Shown: piece by piece, positions 7,328-15,149 of the stretch | Layout of the letters: the number at the start of each line of letters is the position of its first letter | Position numbering within the stretch: the first letter of the stretch is position 1 | DNA from: Mesorhizobium loti CJ3sym | GTDB taxonomy: Bacteria; Pseudomonadota; Alphaproteobacteria; Rhizobiales; Rhizobiaceae | Direction: 5' to 3' | Length of the DNA: 35,071 nt | NCBI RefSeq assembly: GCF_000472785.1 | Contig: NZ_AXAL01000042.1 | Coordinates: 1-35,071, forward strand | Translations under genes and position numbers: made by a program | The notes under the pieces: model-generated | Databases searched by the model: none | Seen by the model: only the letters and a program-made list of their open reading frames with translations | Told to the model about the DNA's origin: nothing

Positions 7328-7825
7328 ATGAGCCCCATAGGCTATGCCCGCGTCAGCACCATCGACCAGGACCTCGAAACGCAAGTCGTCAATTGAAGAC
7401 CGAAGGCTGCGGCATCATCCGCTCAGAGAAGGTCTCTGGGGCCAGCCGCGGCGATCGGGCTGAACTTGCCACCATCATCGACTTTTTGCGACCGGAGATG
7501 AACTGGTCGTCACGCGGCACGAGTGCGAGCAAAGAGAAGCCTTCGTCACCGTCCTGGACCCGCATGTATCGACCTGCGGTATATGGGCATATCGTCATGA
7601 CGGTCCTAGAATGGTCGCTCAGATCGAACGCCGCCTTATAAAGTCGCCGGCAGCGTGAATGCATCAAAAAAGTCACGGCTTCGCCGGCGTATCGCGGAGG
7701 CAAGCGTCGCGGTGCAGCATTGCAAGTTTGCGCGATGAAGGCCTGAGAGGTACCGAGATCGCGCAGCGATTCGCCTGCTCCGAATGCAGGTCTATCGAAT
7801 CCTCGCGGCCTATACCGCATGGATG
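7328..7825 (+). pseudogene. Tn3-type serine resolvase/invertase, multiply frameshifted
   Basis: The start MSPIGYARVSTIDQDLETQ carries the catalytic Ser of serine recombinases (YARVST). The frame stops after 22 codons, and the rest of the protein can be followed across at least four frame changes: GCGIIRSEKVSGASRGDRAE, then HECEQREAFVTVLDPHVS, then GHIVMTV, then MVAQIERRLIK. Finally come RDEGLRGTEIAQRF and MQVYRILAA, the C-terminal helix-turn-helix that binds res sites. All domains are present in order at a normal length of about 165 codons, so this is an old, accumulating wreck and not a truncation. It is probably left from a transposon or integrative element. Confidence 0.8.
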
Positions 7826-7892
7826 CGGGCGCCCATCGCTTCTCAAAGGTGGTGGTCCGGCACGACCACCACCTTCACCGTTTTTGTTTGGC

Positions 7893-7946
7893 TTATTCGC
7901 CGAGCTGCTTGGTCATCTTGCAGAAATCAGCGTGCGGCTTGGACAT
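7893..7946 (-). pseudogene. C-terminal scrap of the small secreted protein family seen at 32846
   Basis: Seventeen codons from ATG at 7946 read MSKPHADFCKMTKQLGE, then TAA. The intact gene at 32846-33133 ends NKSHADFCAMAKMMGG in the same alignment, including Cys. Nothing homologous precedes it here. It is a remnant lying between the resolvase wreck and the His-rich protein gene. Confidence 0.6.
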
Positions 7947-7957
7947 TACGGCAGACG

Positions 7958-8281
7958 TTAGCCGCACACTCTCGTGCGCTCGACTACCCGGTGATGATGG
8001 CGCCAGTGCGTAGTTACAAATATGCGGCAACCATGGTGGTGGCGGTGATGCCGTCTATACTGTCCGTCGTTGTACTGGCTATCAGTGTTCTCACCATCGT
8101 TGTAGCTGTCTTGATAGTGATTCCGATGGTGGTGACGGTACTCGCCGCCATTGTCCGAGGAGTACTGGTCAGCGTAACCTCCGCCGTTGTCAGGCTGAAT
8201 AATAACGCTTTGAGCATAGGCAGGCGCGAATGACATAAGTGTTGCCGCAGTCGCGATCGCAGCTCCCAATAAAAATTTCAT
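7958..8281 (-). CDS. His-rich secreted protein (107 aa), EcfG-controlled
   Basis: A classical signal peptide (MKFLLGAAIATAATLMSFAP, cleavage after AYA) precedes a short mature protein of about 83 residues. The middle is Asn/Asp/Gly/Tyr-rich with His clusters (RHHHRNHYQD, RRHHRHHHGC). The end, CRIFVTTHWRHHHRVVERTR, keeps two Cys in a beta hairpin. The His clusters could bind Zn, Cu or Ni in the periplasm; this is inference. The start at 8281 is fixed by GGAGGAAATTG before the ATG. A perfect EcfG promoter lies 36 nt upstream, so it belongs to the general stress response. Proteins with this CR(I/V)...VVE(R/K)TR end are common in rhizobia and uncharacterised. Confidence 0.8.
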   Translation of the reverse strand: MKFLLGAAIATAATLMSFAPAYAQSVIIQPDNGGGYADQYSSDNGGEYRHHHRNHYQDSYNDGENTDSQYNDGQYRRHHRHHHGCRIFVTTHWRHHHRVVERTRVCG

Positions 8282-8316
8282 CAATTTCCTCCGTTCTGGA
8301 TTTACTTGCACCGCAC

Positions 8317-8341
8317 AACGACGCGATGAATTGTATGTTCC
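8317..8341 (-). promoter_or_regulatory. Sigma-EcfG promoter (exact)
   Basis: GGAAC (8341-8337), 16 nt, CGTT (8320-8317) on the minus strand, 36 nt before the start of the His-rich secreted protein. Confidence 0.85.
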
Positions 8342-8618
8342 AGCCATCTTGTTTACAAATTCGTAAGCCACGCTGGCGTCGCTGCGACGCTCCTTAGAAT
8401 CTTACCGAACGCGAGGTGGAAGCCACAATCAGATACGAGCAATGGTTTCGGCTGGCTCCCGAAGCTGATAGTGGCGATGAAGTCTGGGAAGTGCGCAGGA
8501 TAGTTCGTAATCGGAAGCTCAGGCCAATGAAACGCTTGCGAGCAGTTCGAGATCGAGGTTCGACCGACTCTGAAGCCGGCCACCACGAGCTACTGGTGCG
8601 ATAATCGCATGGACGGGG

Positions 8619-8852
8619 TCATATACCGTAGATGAGCGCAATGCAGACAGCGGGAAGAAAGAGTATGCAAACTGCCATCGCAACAACCACCACAATGGCA
8701 GTACGCTCAGTCCGCCTGACAAGCGCTGCAACCTTCTCCTCGTCATCTGCCAACGAAATGATGTCGAGAACCGAGAGGGATCCAGGAACATGATCATGGT
8801 TGTCATTTGCAGCGTGGACGTCAGCGATATCTAATCTCTGGGTATAGGTCAC
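8619..8852 (-). CDS. Small tail-anchored membrane protein (77 aa)
   Basis: I use the GTG at 8852 (GGGAGAG 8 nt upstream), although a TTG at 8873 is also open. The N-terminal half is polar (TYTQRLDIADVHAANDNHDH), with the AANDN string frequent in rhizobial proteins. It is followed by SLADDEEKVAALVRRTERT and one hydrophobic helix (AIVVVVAMAVCILFLPAVCI) at the C terminus. It would sit in the inner membrane with the N terminus inside. No family recognised. A weaker minus-strand GCAAC-N16-CGTT lies upstream at about 8925. Confidence 0.5.
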   Translation of the reverse strand: MTYTQRLDIADVHAANDNHDHVPGSLSVLDIISLADDEEKVAALVRRTERTAIVVVVAMAVCILFLPAVCIALIYGI

Positions 8853-8980
8853 TGGTTTAACTCTCCCGAACAATTTCGCCGATGAGGTTTGCCTCGACAG
8901 CGCGGTGCTAACGTCAATGCCGGAAACGGGTTGCTCACTAAGACCTCAGTCTGCGTCTCACCAGACCTTAGCCCTAGTAC

Positions 8981-9005
8981 GGAACCCTAGGCGGCGGTGA
9001 TCGTT
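8981..9005 (+). promoter_or_regulatory. Sigma-EcfG promoter (exact)
   Basis: GGAAC (8981-8985), 16 nt, CGTT (9002-9005), 37 nt before the ATG at 9042. A CAGACCTTAGCCCTAG element lies directly upstream at 8962-8977. Confidence 0.85.
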
Positions 9006-9041
9006 GCTCTCTCGTAAGCAATTGAAAATAGGAGAGAAATC

Positions 9042-9272
9042 ATGGCTGATGGCCCAACTGTTGTTAATTCGGGAGGAAATGGCGGCACCGCAGTCGCCGT
9101 TGTTCTTGGACTGATCGCGATCGTTGTCTTGCTTGTTTTTACCGGCGTCATCAACCTCCACGGAGGAGGCGGAAAGGAGATCAACGTCAAGGTTGAAGCG
9201 CCAAAAGTGGAGGCTCCGGCCGCGCCAGCTAAGCCAGCGGCACCGGCACCTGCCCCGGCCAACGGCGGCTAA
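9042..9272 (+). CDS. Small single-pass membrane protein with Pro/Ala tail (76 aa)
   Basis: The protein starts MADGPTVVNSGGNGGTAVAV, has one hydrophobic helix (AVAVVLGLIAIVVLLVFTGV), then a Gly-rich turn and a strand (KEINVKVEAPKVEA). It ends in a Pro/Ala-rich tail resembling periplasmic spacers. TAGGAGAG precedes the ATG at a good distance. It is flanked by a perfect EcfG promoter and a strong hairpin terminator, so it is a one-gene stress transcription unit. Function unknown. The hydrophobic segment is too far from the N terminus and too uninterrupted to be a cleaved signal. Confidence 0.75.
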   Translation: MADGPTVVNSGGNGGTAVAVVLGLIAIVVLLVFTGVINLHGGGGKEINVKVEAPKVEAPAAPAKPAAPAPAPANGG

Positions 9273-9319
9273 TGCCCCTGCGGTTACCGAGGCGATCTAT
9301 GAGTTTAATCTAATTTCAG

Positions 9320-9347
9320 CCCACCGTTCCCTCGTCGGAACGGTGGG
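9320..9347 (+). terminator. Intrinsic terminator hairpin
   Basis: A perfect 11-bp stem, CCCACCGTTCC (9320-9330) / GGAACGGTGGG (9337-9347), has a 6-nt loop and a TTCTT run after it. It ends the 9042 gene. Confidence 0.75.
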
Positions 9348-9481
9348 TTCTTCGCATTTCGCGAGAAGCGGGCCTGCACGAGAATCCGTTCTAAAAAGTT
9401 GAGGACTCGCCAGCCACCGCGAAGGGCTCGCGAGTCCTATCAGCACAGGATGGGACTTTAGCTGCGCCGATGCACGATAGG

Positions 9482-9574
9482 TCAGCCTAAAATCAATCCA
9501 GCCGCAAGAAAGGTGAGCGCTGCTACAAAGAGTGGCGCAAGCAACCATCGCGCTTGGCTGACACTTCTATCCAT
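9482..9574 (-). CDS. Tiny membrane peptide (30 aa) with LLAPL motif
   Basis: The sequence is MDRSVSQARWLLAPL, then FVAALTFLAAGLILG. Ten polar residues are followed by one membrane-spanning helix reaching the C terminus. GGAG lies 7 nt before the ATG. An EcfG-like promoter (GGAAC-N16-GGTT) lies 25 nt upstream, and an exact one lies at 9704-9728. The core WLLAPLFVAALTF resembles LLLAPLAVAVALF of the 46-residue peptide at 33594, so the two may be paralogues. It is too short for standard gene callers and is probably overlooked in annotations. Role unknown; small single-helix proteins often regulate membrane enzymes. Confidence 0.6.
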   Translation of the reverse strand: MDRSVSQARWLLAPLFVAALTFLAAGLILG

Positions 9575-9598
9575 CTGATTTCTCCGACTTTCGGCAAC

Positions 9599-9623
9599 AA
9601 CCAACACAGAGGTGAGGCGTTCC
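9599..9623 (-). promoter_or_regulatory. EcfG-like promoter (GGAAC-N16-GGTT)
   Basis: On the minus strand, GGAAC (9623-9619) and GGTT (9602-9599) are 16 nt apart. They differ from consensus only at the first -10 base. They lie 25 nt before the 30-residue peptide. Confidence 0.55.
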
Positions 9624-9701
9624 GCGCAAGTCGAGTGGTAAGACCTTTGCGTCCTTTAATGGGACCTTAGTCCGATCGAGTCCAGACTGAAGACCGGCCC
9701 A

Positions 9702-9728
9702 GGAACGTTCCGTCTTGCAGCAAGTTCC
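9702..9728. promoter_or_regulatory. Overlapping bidirectional EcfG promoter
   Basis: Minus strand: exact GGAAC (9728-9724), N16, CGTT (9707-9704), pointing to the 9482 peptide. Plus strand: GGAAC (9702-9706), N16, AGTT (9723-9726), pointing to the DUF1236 gene 54 nt on. The two share almost all their bases around GGAACGTTCC. Confidence 0.6.
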
Positions 9729-9779
9729 AATGGCTGGCGAGCACAAATCGTGTCGCTAGATCACAAGAGGAAATAGATC

Positions 9780-10079
9780 ATGAAAATATACCTCTCCAGC
9801 GCCGCAGCGGCGCTAGTCTTGCTCGCCGGCGTCGGCGCTGTCGCGGCCGATGAAATTCTTGTCTCGCCAGAACAGGACACCGTCGTACAAGAGTACGTGA
9901 AGAAGCAACCGTTGGCGTCGGTGAAGCTCCCCGGCGTGGAACTCAATGTCGGCACAGCTCTGCCTGATACCGTCGAGCTTCGCGAGGTCCCCAATGTCAA
10001 ATACCGCTACGTTGTGATCGACAACCGGACGGTGCTTGTGGATCCGGGTACGCACAAAATCATCAAGGTCTACAACTGA
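9780..10079 (+). CDS. DUF1236 secreted protein (99 aa)
   Basis: A signal peptide (MKIYLSSAAAALVLLAGVGA, cleavage after VAA) precedes one DUF1236 domain. Typical signatures are VVQEYVKKQPLASVKLPGVE, LNVGTALPDTVELREVP and YRYVVIDNRTVLVDPGTHKI. The family is confined to Rhizobiales, is periplasmic, often multi-copy, and of unknown role; many members are stress- or desiccation-linked by expression. The ATG is preceded by AAGAGGAAAT. The EcfG-like site at 9702 would make it part of the general stress regulon. A damaged second copy lies at 16250. A strong terminator follows directly. Confidence 0.85.
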   Translation: MKIYLSSAAAALVLLAGVGAVAADEILVSPEQDTVVQEYVKKQPLASVKLPGVELNVGTALPDTVELREVPNVKYRYVVIDNRTVLVDPGTHKIIKVYN

Positions 10080-10094
10080 CCACGCTTTCAACGG

Positions 10095-10127
10095 AAAGCC
10101 CGTCACCCTTAAGAGGTGACGGGCTTT
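10095..10127 (+). terminator. Intrinsic terminator
   Basis: A perfect 13-bp stem, AAAGCCCGTCACC (10095-10107) / GGTGACGGGCTTT (10115-10127), has a 7-nt loop and an A-run/T-run flank. It could terminate in both directions and lies just after DUF1236. Confidence 0.85.
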
Positions 10128-10148
10128 ATGAAATGGACGATCATCACG

Positions 10149-10373
10149 ATGTCGAAGTCTGAACCTCCACAATCACATGTCTTGGGAACCCGCGTTGCCC
10201 TCAAGAGGCGGCTCCAGGAGCCCACATACCGGCGGGACACAAAAGCCTTTCAGAGTTTCTGCCGTCGTGGAGAATGGCTCGATGCAATAAAGACGGCTGC
10301 GATCAACGCAACGGGCCAGCGTTTGCCAGCCGATTTTGAGGTCGGACTTGTCCAGCCGCGTCCAAGTCGGTGA
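10149..10373 (+). CDS. Small hypothetical protein (74 aa)
   Basis: The frame from ATG at 10149 begins MSKSEPPQSHVLGTRVALKR. Two helical stretches follow (EPTYRRDTKAFQSFCRRGEW, then LDAIKTAAINATGQRL). It is basic, soluble and without a signal peptide. The stop lies 3 nt before the next ATG, so the two are probably one transcript. The ribosome site is weak (CGATGTCG context), and the start could instead be the ATG at 10131 region. I do not recognise a family. Confidence 0.45.
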   Translation: MSKSEPPQSHVLGTRVALKRRLQEPTYRRDTKAFQSFCRRGEWLDAIKTAAINATGQRLPADFEVGLVQPRPSR

Positions 10374-10376
10374 AGG

Positions 10377-10586
10377 ATGCTTTCCATGGTTGGTAGAAGT
10401 GAGAGCAGGCGGAAGAAAGTGGATCGGCTGGCGTCCTCAATACCAAAGCATGAGTTCGAGTTTTTGATGAAACTCGGCAAAATGACGCGACAGGAAACGT
10501 TGGACCTGATCGAAAAGCACGACGGCGACCGAACCGAAATTTACGCCGATCTGGCACGTAATAACGCTCGCCAAAGTTCAAGCTAG
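10377..10586 (+). CDS. DUF3606-like small helical protein (69 aa)
   Basis: After a basic N terminus (RSESRRKKVDRLASSIPK) comes HEFEFLMKLGKMTRQETLDL followed by IEKHDGDRTEIYADLARN. The pattern E-x-x-x-L-x-x-x-x-x-(M/I)-(T/S)-x-x-x-(A/T)-x-x-L-(I/L)-x-x-x-x-x-(D/S)-R is the two-helix unit of DUF3606-type proteins. Related units occur in this window at 23058, 28881 and the end of 29228. The Gly-Asp-Arg turn (GDR) is shared with the last. Stand-alone DUF3606 proteins are small, cytoplasmic and abundant in rhizobia; function unknown. Confidence 0.55.
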   Translation: MLSMVGRSESRRKKVDRLASSIPKHEFEFLMKLGKMTRQETLDLIEKHDGDRTEIYADLARNNARQSSS

Positions 10587-10879
10587 TCGATTCTCGGTTG
10601 CCCTATGGAAAATAGGAATTAAAATCGACCAGGTGGTATATTGATGGCGGCTGCCAATATATAAATCACCATTCTAACCTATTAGTCGTAATTATGAACA
10701 GTATCAACTAACTTCCTTTAACAAGTCGTCACGGGAAATATTATTTTGGACGTCTACTGGGAGAGATAGAGCATTATTCTCTCGAATGACTTGTTGATGA
10801 GCGTCGTACAGACGGCGCGCATCGCTATTCGCAAGAGAGGTAATCATGTTTTACCTTAGCTGGGGCTCAAGGAGTGTGT
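10587..10879. promoter_or_regulatory. AT-rich upstream region of the BA14K gene
   Basis: About 290 nt, clearly more AT-rich than its surroundings, with runs such as AATATATAAATCACC and AATATTATTTTGG. It probably holds the promoter of the BA14K gene and bending or NAP/MucR-type binding sequence. I see no EcfG site. An ATG at 10848 with its own AGAGAGG opens a frame overlapping BA14K, which I do not call. Confidence 0.4.
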
Positions 10880-11488
10880 ATGATGAGAGCGATTTTGGCA
10901 CTGGTCGGCGGCTTCGTTCTGACCCTTGCTGTCTTTGCCAGCGGGCTGGCTTTCGCTGCCTGGTTGATTGTCGCCAAGCCCGTGCATCAGGCAAGTCCCG
11001 CCGACAGTGTCTCGCAGCTATGGACCAAGGACGCAAAGCCTGTGCGTAAGGCCGCGCAAGGCCTGGAGCGGGTTGCCGCCGTCCAGCCGGCGGTACTCGG
11101 CGTCGCGGCCAGGGTGCAAGCGCCCGACCCGACCAATACAGGCGCGGTGGCACCGGACGAGGGCGAGCAGCAGGCCAGGCTGCCACCTGCCCATGTCAAC
11201 TGGTGCACGGAGCGCTACCGCTCCTACAATCCCAATGACAACAGCTACATGTCCTATAGAGGACAGCAGCGGCCCTGCGTGTCGCCCTATCTCGACACCA
11301 CAGGCGCCAATCAGGCTGCGCATCCTGTCGAAGTCAGCTATGTCGAAGGCGGCGCCGGCCCTCTGGTTGCAACAGCGGATCTTTCGGACGACCACGTCCA
11401 ATCCTGCTTCAGACGCTACCGCTCCTACCGTCCCGAAGACAACAGCTATCAGCCCTATTCAGGCGGGTCGAGACGCCAGTGCGAGTAG
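10880..11488 (+). CDS. BA14K-family secreted/membrane-anchored protein with two BA14K repeats
   Basis: The start ATG-ATG at 10880 follows AAGGAG. An N-terminal hydrophobic helix (AILALVGGFVLTLAVFASGL) acts as signal or anchor, followed by a linker of about 90 residues. Two copies of the BA14K motif follow: WCTERYRSYNPNDNSYMSY near residue 118 and CFRRYRSYRPEDNSYQPYSG near residue 182. Each has the C-x-x-R-Y-R-S-Y core and a closing Cys. The Brucella founding member is an immunoreactive protein with lectin-like activity. Rhizobial members have one C-terminal copy more often than two. Likely periplasmic or surface exposed. Confidence 0.85.
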   Translation: MMRAILALVGGFVLTLAVFASGLAFAAWLIVAKPVHQASPADSVSQLWTKDAKPVRKAAQGLERVAAVQPAVLGVAARVQAPDPTNTGAVAPDEGEQQARLPPAHVNWCTERYRSYNPNDNSYMSYRGQQRPCVSPYLDTTGANQAAHPVEVSYVEGGAGPLVATADLSDDHVQSCFRRYRSYRPEDNSYQPYSGGSRRQCE

Positions 11489-12115
11489 GCGATGCTGCTT
11501 GCCACCCAAGCAGCAGAACAACTATTGTCAGCGCGAGCACCACTAGCCGCGGTCGTTAGCTGCCTCCGCCAGACTGGGTAACCCGAACACTGAGTAATGA
11601 ACCTGTGTCTAGGCTCACTTCATTGGGAATTTCTTGCGTATGAGCCAGTATCAGACCTAAGTCCTGGCGGGAGCGGGAAAGGTCTGAAGGCAGGAACCTA
11701 TGCGTCACGAGCACATTGAAAGGCGGCGATCGTTAGAGGTTTCAAACGGGCGTGGTGCAGCAGTGGTTGGGCGATCTCGATTGTTAACAGCGACATGCGC
11801 GCGTCTTTTTCGATTTCAACCGCGAGCTGCCTTGAACTTTACAGAGCCCTCCGCTGATTGAAGACTCAAATGGATCCCAATACAAAGAGGCTTGCCGCTC
11901 AGAAAATATTTGGTTGCTAGACCTGCTGCCACCAGCCTCGCTATTGCAGTGGTTGTTGGAATGTCGATTCGCCTGGTGGTTGCACCGATAGTCTATGCAT
12001 GAACTACGGCGTTGTGTGATTATATTGTTTTTCGAACCGCGAAATCTATGTACTGGCGATACAAGGCGATGCCTGAAATTAATTCTCCCCAACATTGGGA
12101 ATTGCTCAAGTGGCG
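11489..12115. other. Gene-free stretch with a GACCTAAG element
   Basis: No convincing gene. CAGACCTAAGTCC at about 11656 and an inverted GGTCTGAAGG at about 11682 resemble the ACCTTAG elements at 8962 and 9661. A 52-codon basic frame at 11700 (MRHEHIERRRSLEVSNGRG) has no family match, and I leave it uncalled. Confidence 0.4.
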
Positions 12116-12142
12116 ATAGCTTGACGGAAAGCTGGATCGGGC

Positions 12143-14035
12143 TTGGCGGGCATCCTGTCTGCCGCTAACGTCCATCCGCGCACCGAATTGCCAACGGTAG
12201 CCACGATCGTCACGGCGGTTGCAGCTCTGTATTTTGGTCGGGAGGTGTTCCTGCCAATCGCCATCGCGCTGTTGTTGACCTTTGCACTCGCGCCCGTCGC
12301 ATCGGGGCTGAAGTGTGCCGGCATTCCCCGGGTAGCGGCTGTCATCGCAAGCGTGCTTGATGCCTTCGCAGCAGTAGCCCTTTCTCCTTCATCGTCGCCA
12401 CGCAGGTCAGCGAACTGGCGCAGAACATCTCGACCTATCAGACCAATATTCTGACGAAGGTTCACTTTAAGCAGACGAGGGTCGGTGGAGGGATTATCGC
12501 CAGCTTCAACAGGGTGATTGAGCGGGTCAGCCAAGAGATCGACAAACAGGACCCCACGCTGCCGCGGACAAGCCATTGCGCGAGCCGGTGCCAGTCGAGG
12601 TGGTAGCCCACGAACGACCGCTGGAGATCCTGCAGAACCCGATTGGCTCGCTAATCAGCCCGCTCGGCTTCGCCGGTCTGGTGGTGATCGTCGTTCTCTT
12701 CATGCTTTTGGAGCGCGAGGGCCTGCGTGATCGTTTCATTCGCCTTGTCGGCTATGGCGATCTTCACCGCACTACGGAGGCCTTACAAGATGCTGGGCAA
12801 GCGGGTCGGGCAGTATCTAATTATGCAGCTGATCGTGAACACCGTTTACGTCATCCCATCGCCATCGGGCTCTGGATACTGAGCATCCCCAATGCGCTGC
12901 TGTGGGGGGTATTGGCGCTCGCGCTCCGCTTTGTTCCCTATATCGGCCCGGTCATAGGGGCCCTCCTACCATTGTTCCTGGCTCTGGCCGTGGCGCCAGG
13001 CTGGTCGCTGGTGCTGTGGACTCCCGGGCTGTTCGTGGTCATGGAGCTGGTCACCGGCAACGTCATTGTCGCGGCGATTTTCTGGACTTGGCTGTGGGGA
13101 CCGCTCGGCCTGATCCTGTCGACACCGCTCACCGTCTGTCTCGTTGTGCTCGGACGACATGTCCCGCAGTTTGAATTCCCCGACGTGCTGTTCGGCAACG
13201 AGCCGGCGCTCGAACCGCACGCCCGGCTTTACCAGCGGCTGTTGGCCGGCGATCCCGACGAAGCCACCGACCATGCCGAGGAAATGCTGGAGGAAGATTA
13301 TCTAGTAGATTTCTGCGATAAGGTCGCCATTCCCGCTTTGCTGCTCGGCGAGCAGGACCGCGTGCGCGGCGTCATGGCGAACAACAAAGGCGTCACGTCG
13401 CGGCCAACGCACAGACGCGTGTCGCAAGCCTCGACGACAACGCGCGCGCGGAAGCCGATGAAGACGAGGAACCGGCCGACGGCGCCAAGGGAAAAGTCTC
13501 GGCGGAAGAATGGGACGACGATACCGAACTGCCTGACGGGGCCGGGATGTCGGTGCTCTGTGCCGGCGGCCGCGGCGAACTCGACGATGCCGCCGCCGCA
13601 ATGCTGGCGCAAGTGCTGGAAGTGCAAGGAGCGGCCACCTCGAAGGCCAGCTTTGCCGACATCGAAGCGGCCAACATTCGCCGCCTCGAACTCGGTGCTT
13701 TTGACACAATGGTAGTGGCTTCCTCAACAGCGACTCCGTTAATCACGCTCGCTTTCTGGTGCGCAGGGTGAAGCGCGCCCGGCCGGCACTCAGGGTCGGC
13801 ATCGCGTTCTGGTCGGGGACCGGCAACAATGACAACGAGGCTGCCGCCAAACTGGACGGCGACCTCAATGCCGATTTCGTAGCCAACAACATGGTGAATG
13901 CGGCAATTGGGGCGCTGTCGAACGAGCCGCCGGTGGTTCTCAAAATGGCGGCCAAACGCCGCCTACTTCGGCGTCCGTCTAGACCAAGAAAAATTCAAGT
14001 TGAGCCGAAGCTTCCAAGTAGGTCATCGCCTATGA
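12143..14035 (+). pseudogene. AI-2E-family transporter (PerM/TqsA-like), multiply frameshifted
   Basis: The family order is preserved over about 630 codons. First come two helices (ATIVTAVAALYFGREVFLPI, then AIALLLTFALAPVASGLK), then a periplasmic domain after a frame change at about 12378 (VATQVSELAQNISTYQTNI). The next frame from 12576 gives LGFAGLVVIVVLFMLLEREG. A compensated pair of shifts at about 12793 and 12858 follows, then LWILSIPNALLWGVLALALR and FVPYIGPVIGALLPLFLALA, ending in LVVLGRHVPQFEFPDVLFG. The long cytoplasmic tail (EPHARLYQRLLAGDPDEATD) is broken again after 13385 and runs through two more frames to about 14035. At least five indels: not functional. It was a permease of the E. 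coli YdiK/TqsA group; substrate unknown. Confidence 0.8.
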
Positions 14036-14081
14036 GACTTCGGGAATAACACCACAGCCCGGCGAGGTAATAGCCAAGGAA

Positions 14082-14183
14082 ATGTGTGACTTGTCGAAGG
14101 TTGTAACGTACTTAGCAGAGGCGGATACGAATTTGCCTGCTGCGCTTGAACAATTTATGACGACAAGACTAAGCGGTTCCTAG
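14082..14183 (+). CDS. Possible short peptide or gene tail (33 aa)
   Basis: The frame MCDLSKVVTYLAEADTNLPA then ALEQFMTTRLSGS has AAGGA immediately before the ATG (too close) and protein-like composition. It may equally be the 3' end of a lost gene, since the frame is open upstream to about 14017. No family recognised. From here to 14400 I see nothing else. Confidence 0.2.
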   Translation: MCDLSKVVTYLAEADTNLPAALEQFMTTRLSGS

Positions 14184-14402
14184 ATAATATTTCGGGCCTG
14201 CTCTTGCAATCTATATTGGATGAGATTGTCATGGCACTGATCCGGCACAAATAGACGGGATGCGGCCCGAAAGCCTTCACAGCTCTAGGCAATGCGTCAC
14301 CCTTTTGGCCCGCAAAAACTATGTTCCAAACGTTTGCCCGCGTGGGATGTAAAAACTCATGGCGCATATATTTCGGCTTGATTAAAGCCCAGTAGAGAAT
14401 GA

Positions 14403-14657
14403 ATGGAAAAGGCGCTACTTGTTTTGAGCCTGCTCATCCCGCTAGGTGCGTGCTCCCGTACCTTGGAGACCGACCCGCTTACTGACGCAATCTTGGATAT
14501 CAGGTCGAAGTTTCAACACGCTAAGGTACCCGACATGAAAGGTTTTTTTGTATCAGCAGGAACCGCTTGGCGTCGGCGAAGTTCAGCTGCTAGCAACAGG
14601 AGGAACTATCGTGAACACGCCAATCTCAAACGACTTCGCAGGATCCGGAATCGGTAA
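14403..14657 (+). CDS. Lipoprotein-like reading frame of doubtful reality
   Basis: The first 20 codons give MEKALLVLSLLIPLGACSRT, a textbook lipoprotein signal with lipobox LGAC. A short polar stretch follows to about residue 48. The rest of the frame overlaps the promoter and start of the next gene and is basic junk. It could be the surviving 5' end of a lipoprotein gene. A clear ribosome site is missing. Confidence 0.25.
   Translation: MEKALLVLSLLIPLGACSRTLETDPLTDAILDIRSKFQHAKVPDMKGFFVSAGTAWRRRSSAASNRRNYREHANLKRLRRIRNR
14559..14583 (+). promoter_or_regulatory. EcfG-like promoter (GGAAC-N16-AGTT)
   Basis: GGAAC (14559-14563), 16 nt, AGTT (14580-14583); one mismatch in the -10. The GTG start of the envelope operon lies 28 nt downstream with AGGAGGAA in between. 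The same AGTT variant occurs before DUF1236. Confidence 0.55.
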
Positions 14658-15135
14658 CGATGATGGCGGGCATGGCAAATCGGATGCCGAACTTGCCGCG
14701 ACCAGCAAGGAAGCCATCGGTAAGTTGAAGAAAAGTGCGGCAGAAACCGCGTCGCATCTCAAAAATGCCGCGGCTTCGGTGTCGAGCGACGCCAAGGACT
14801 ATGCCGGGTCTGTAGCATCCAATGCAGCCGGCGCCTTCAAGGACGCTGTCGAGTCCAACAAGACCGCAGGCGCCGATGCCATCGCCAATATAGCCCACTC
14901 CGTGAAGGACGCGGCGGACGGTATCGAAAGCCAATCGCCGCAGGTTGCAAGCATGGTGCGCAGTGCTGCCGAAGGCGTCGAGCGGATCTCGACCGATATC
15001 CGGGACCGCAACGTCGGCGAATTGCTTGATTCCGTCACCAAGTTCGCACAACGCCAGCCGGCGGCCTTTTTCGGCGTCGGCATCCTCGCCGGCGTGGTGC
15101 TGACGCGGATCATGCGAAGCTCCGATCGGTCCTGA
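14611..15135 (+). CDS. ElaB/YqjD (DUF883)-like tail-anchored protein
   Basis: The GTG start at 14611 is fixed by ACAGGAGGAACTATC just upstream. The 174-residue protein has an acidic N terminus and a long Ala/Lys/Ser-rich amphipathic helix region (LKKSAAETASHLKNAAASVS, then DAKDYAGSVASNAAGAFKDA). It ends in one C-terminal membrane helix (PAAFFGVGILAGVVLTRIM) closed by Arg/Ser. This layout matches the ElaB/YqjD group, inner-membrane tail-anchored proteins that bind ribosomes in stationary phase in E. coli. It is first in an operon with a YqjE-like gene, as in E. coli yqjDEK. The EcfG-like promoter is consistent with stationary-phase control. Confidence 0.65.
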   Translation: MNTPISNDFAGSGIGNDDGGHGKSDAELAATSKEAIGKLKKSAAETASHLKNAAASVSSDAKDYAGSVASNAAGAFKDAVESNKTAGADAIANIAHSVKDAADGIESQSPQVASMVRSAAEGVERISTDIRDRNVGELLDSVTKFAQRQPAAFFGVGILAGVVLTRIMRSSDRS

Positions 15136-15149
15136 GAAGGATCAGTCTC

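Noticed and set aside
10848..11049. Frame with AGAGAGG before ATG, overlapping the start of the BA14K gene
   Set aside because: Runs out of phase through BA14K with unlikely composition; at most a short upstream peptide.
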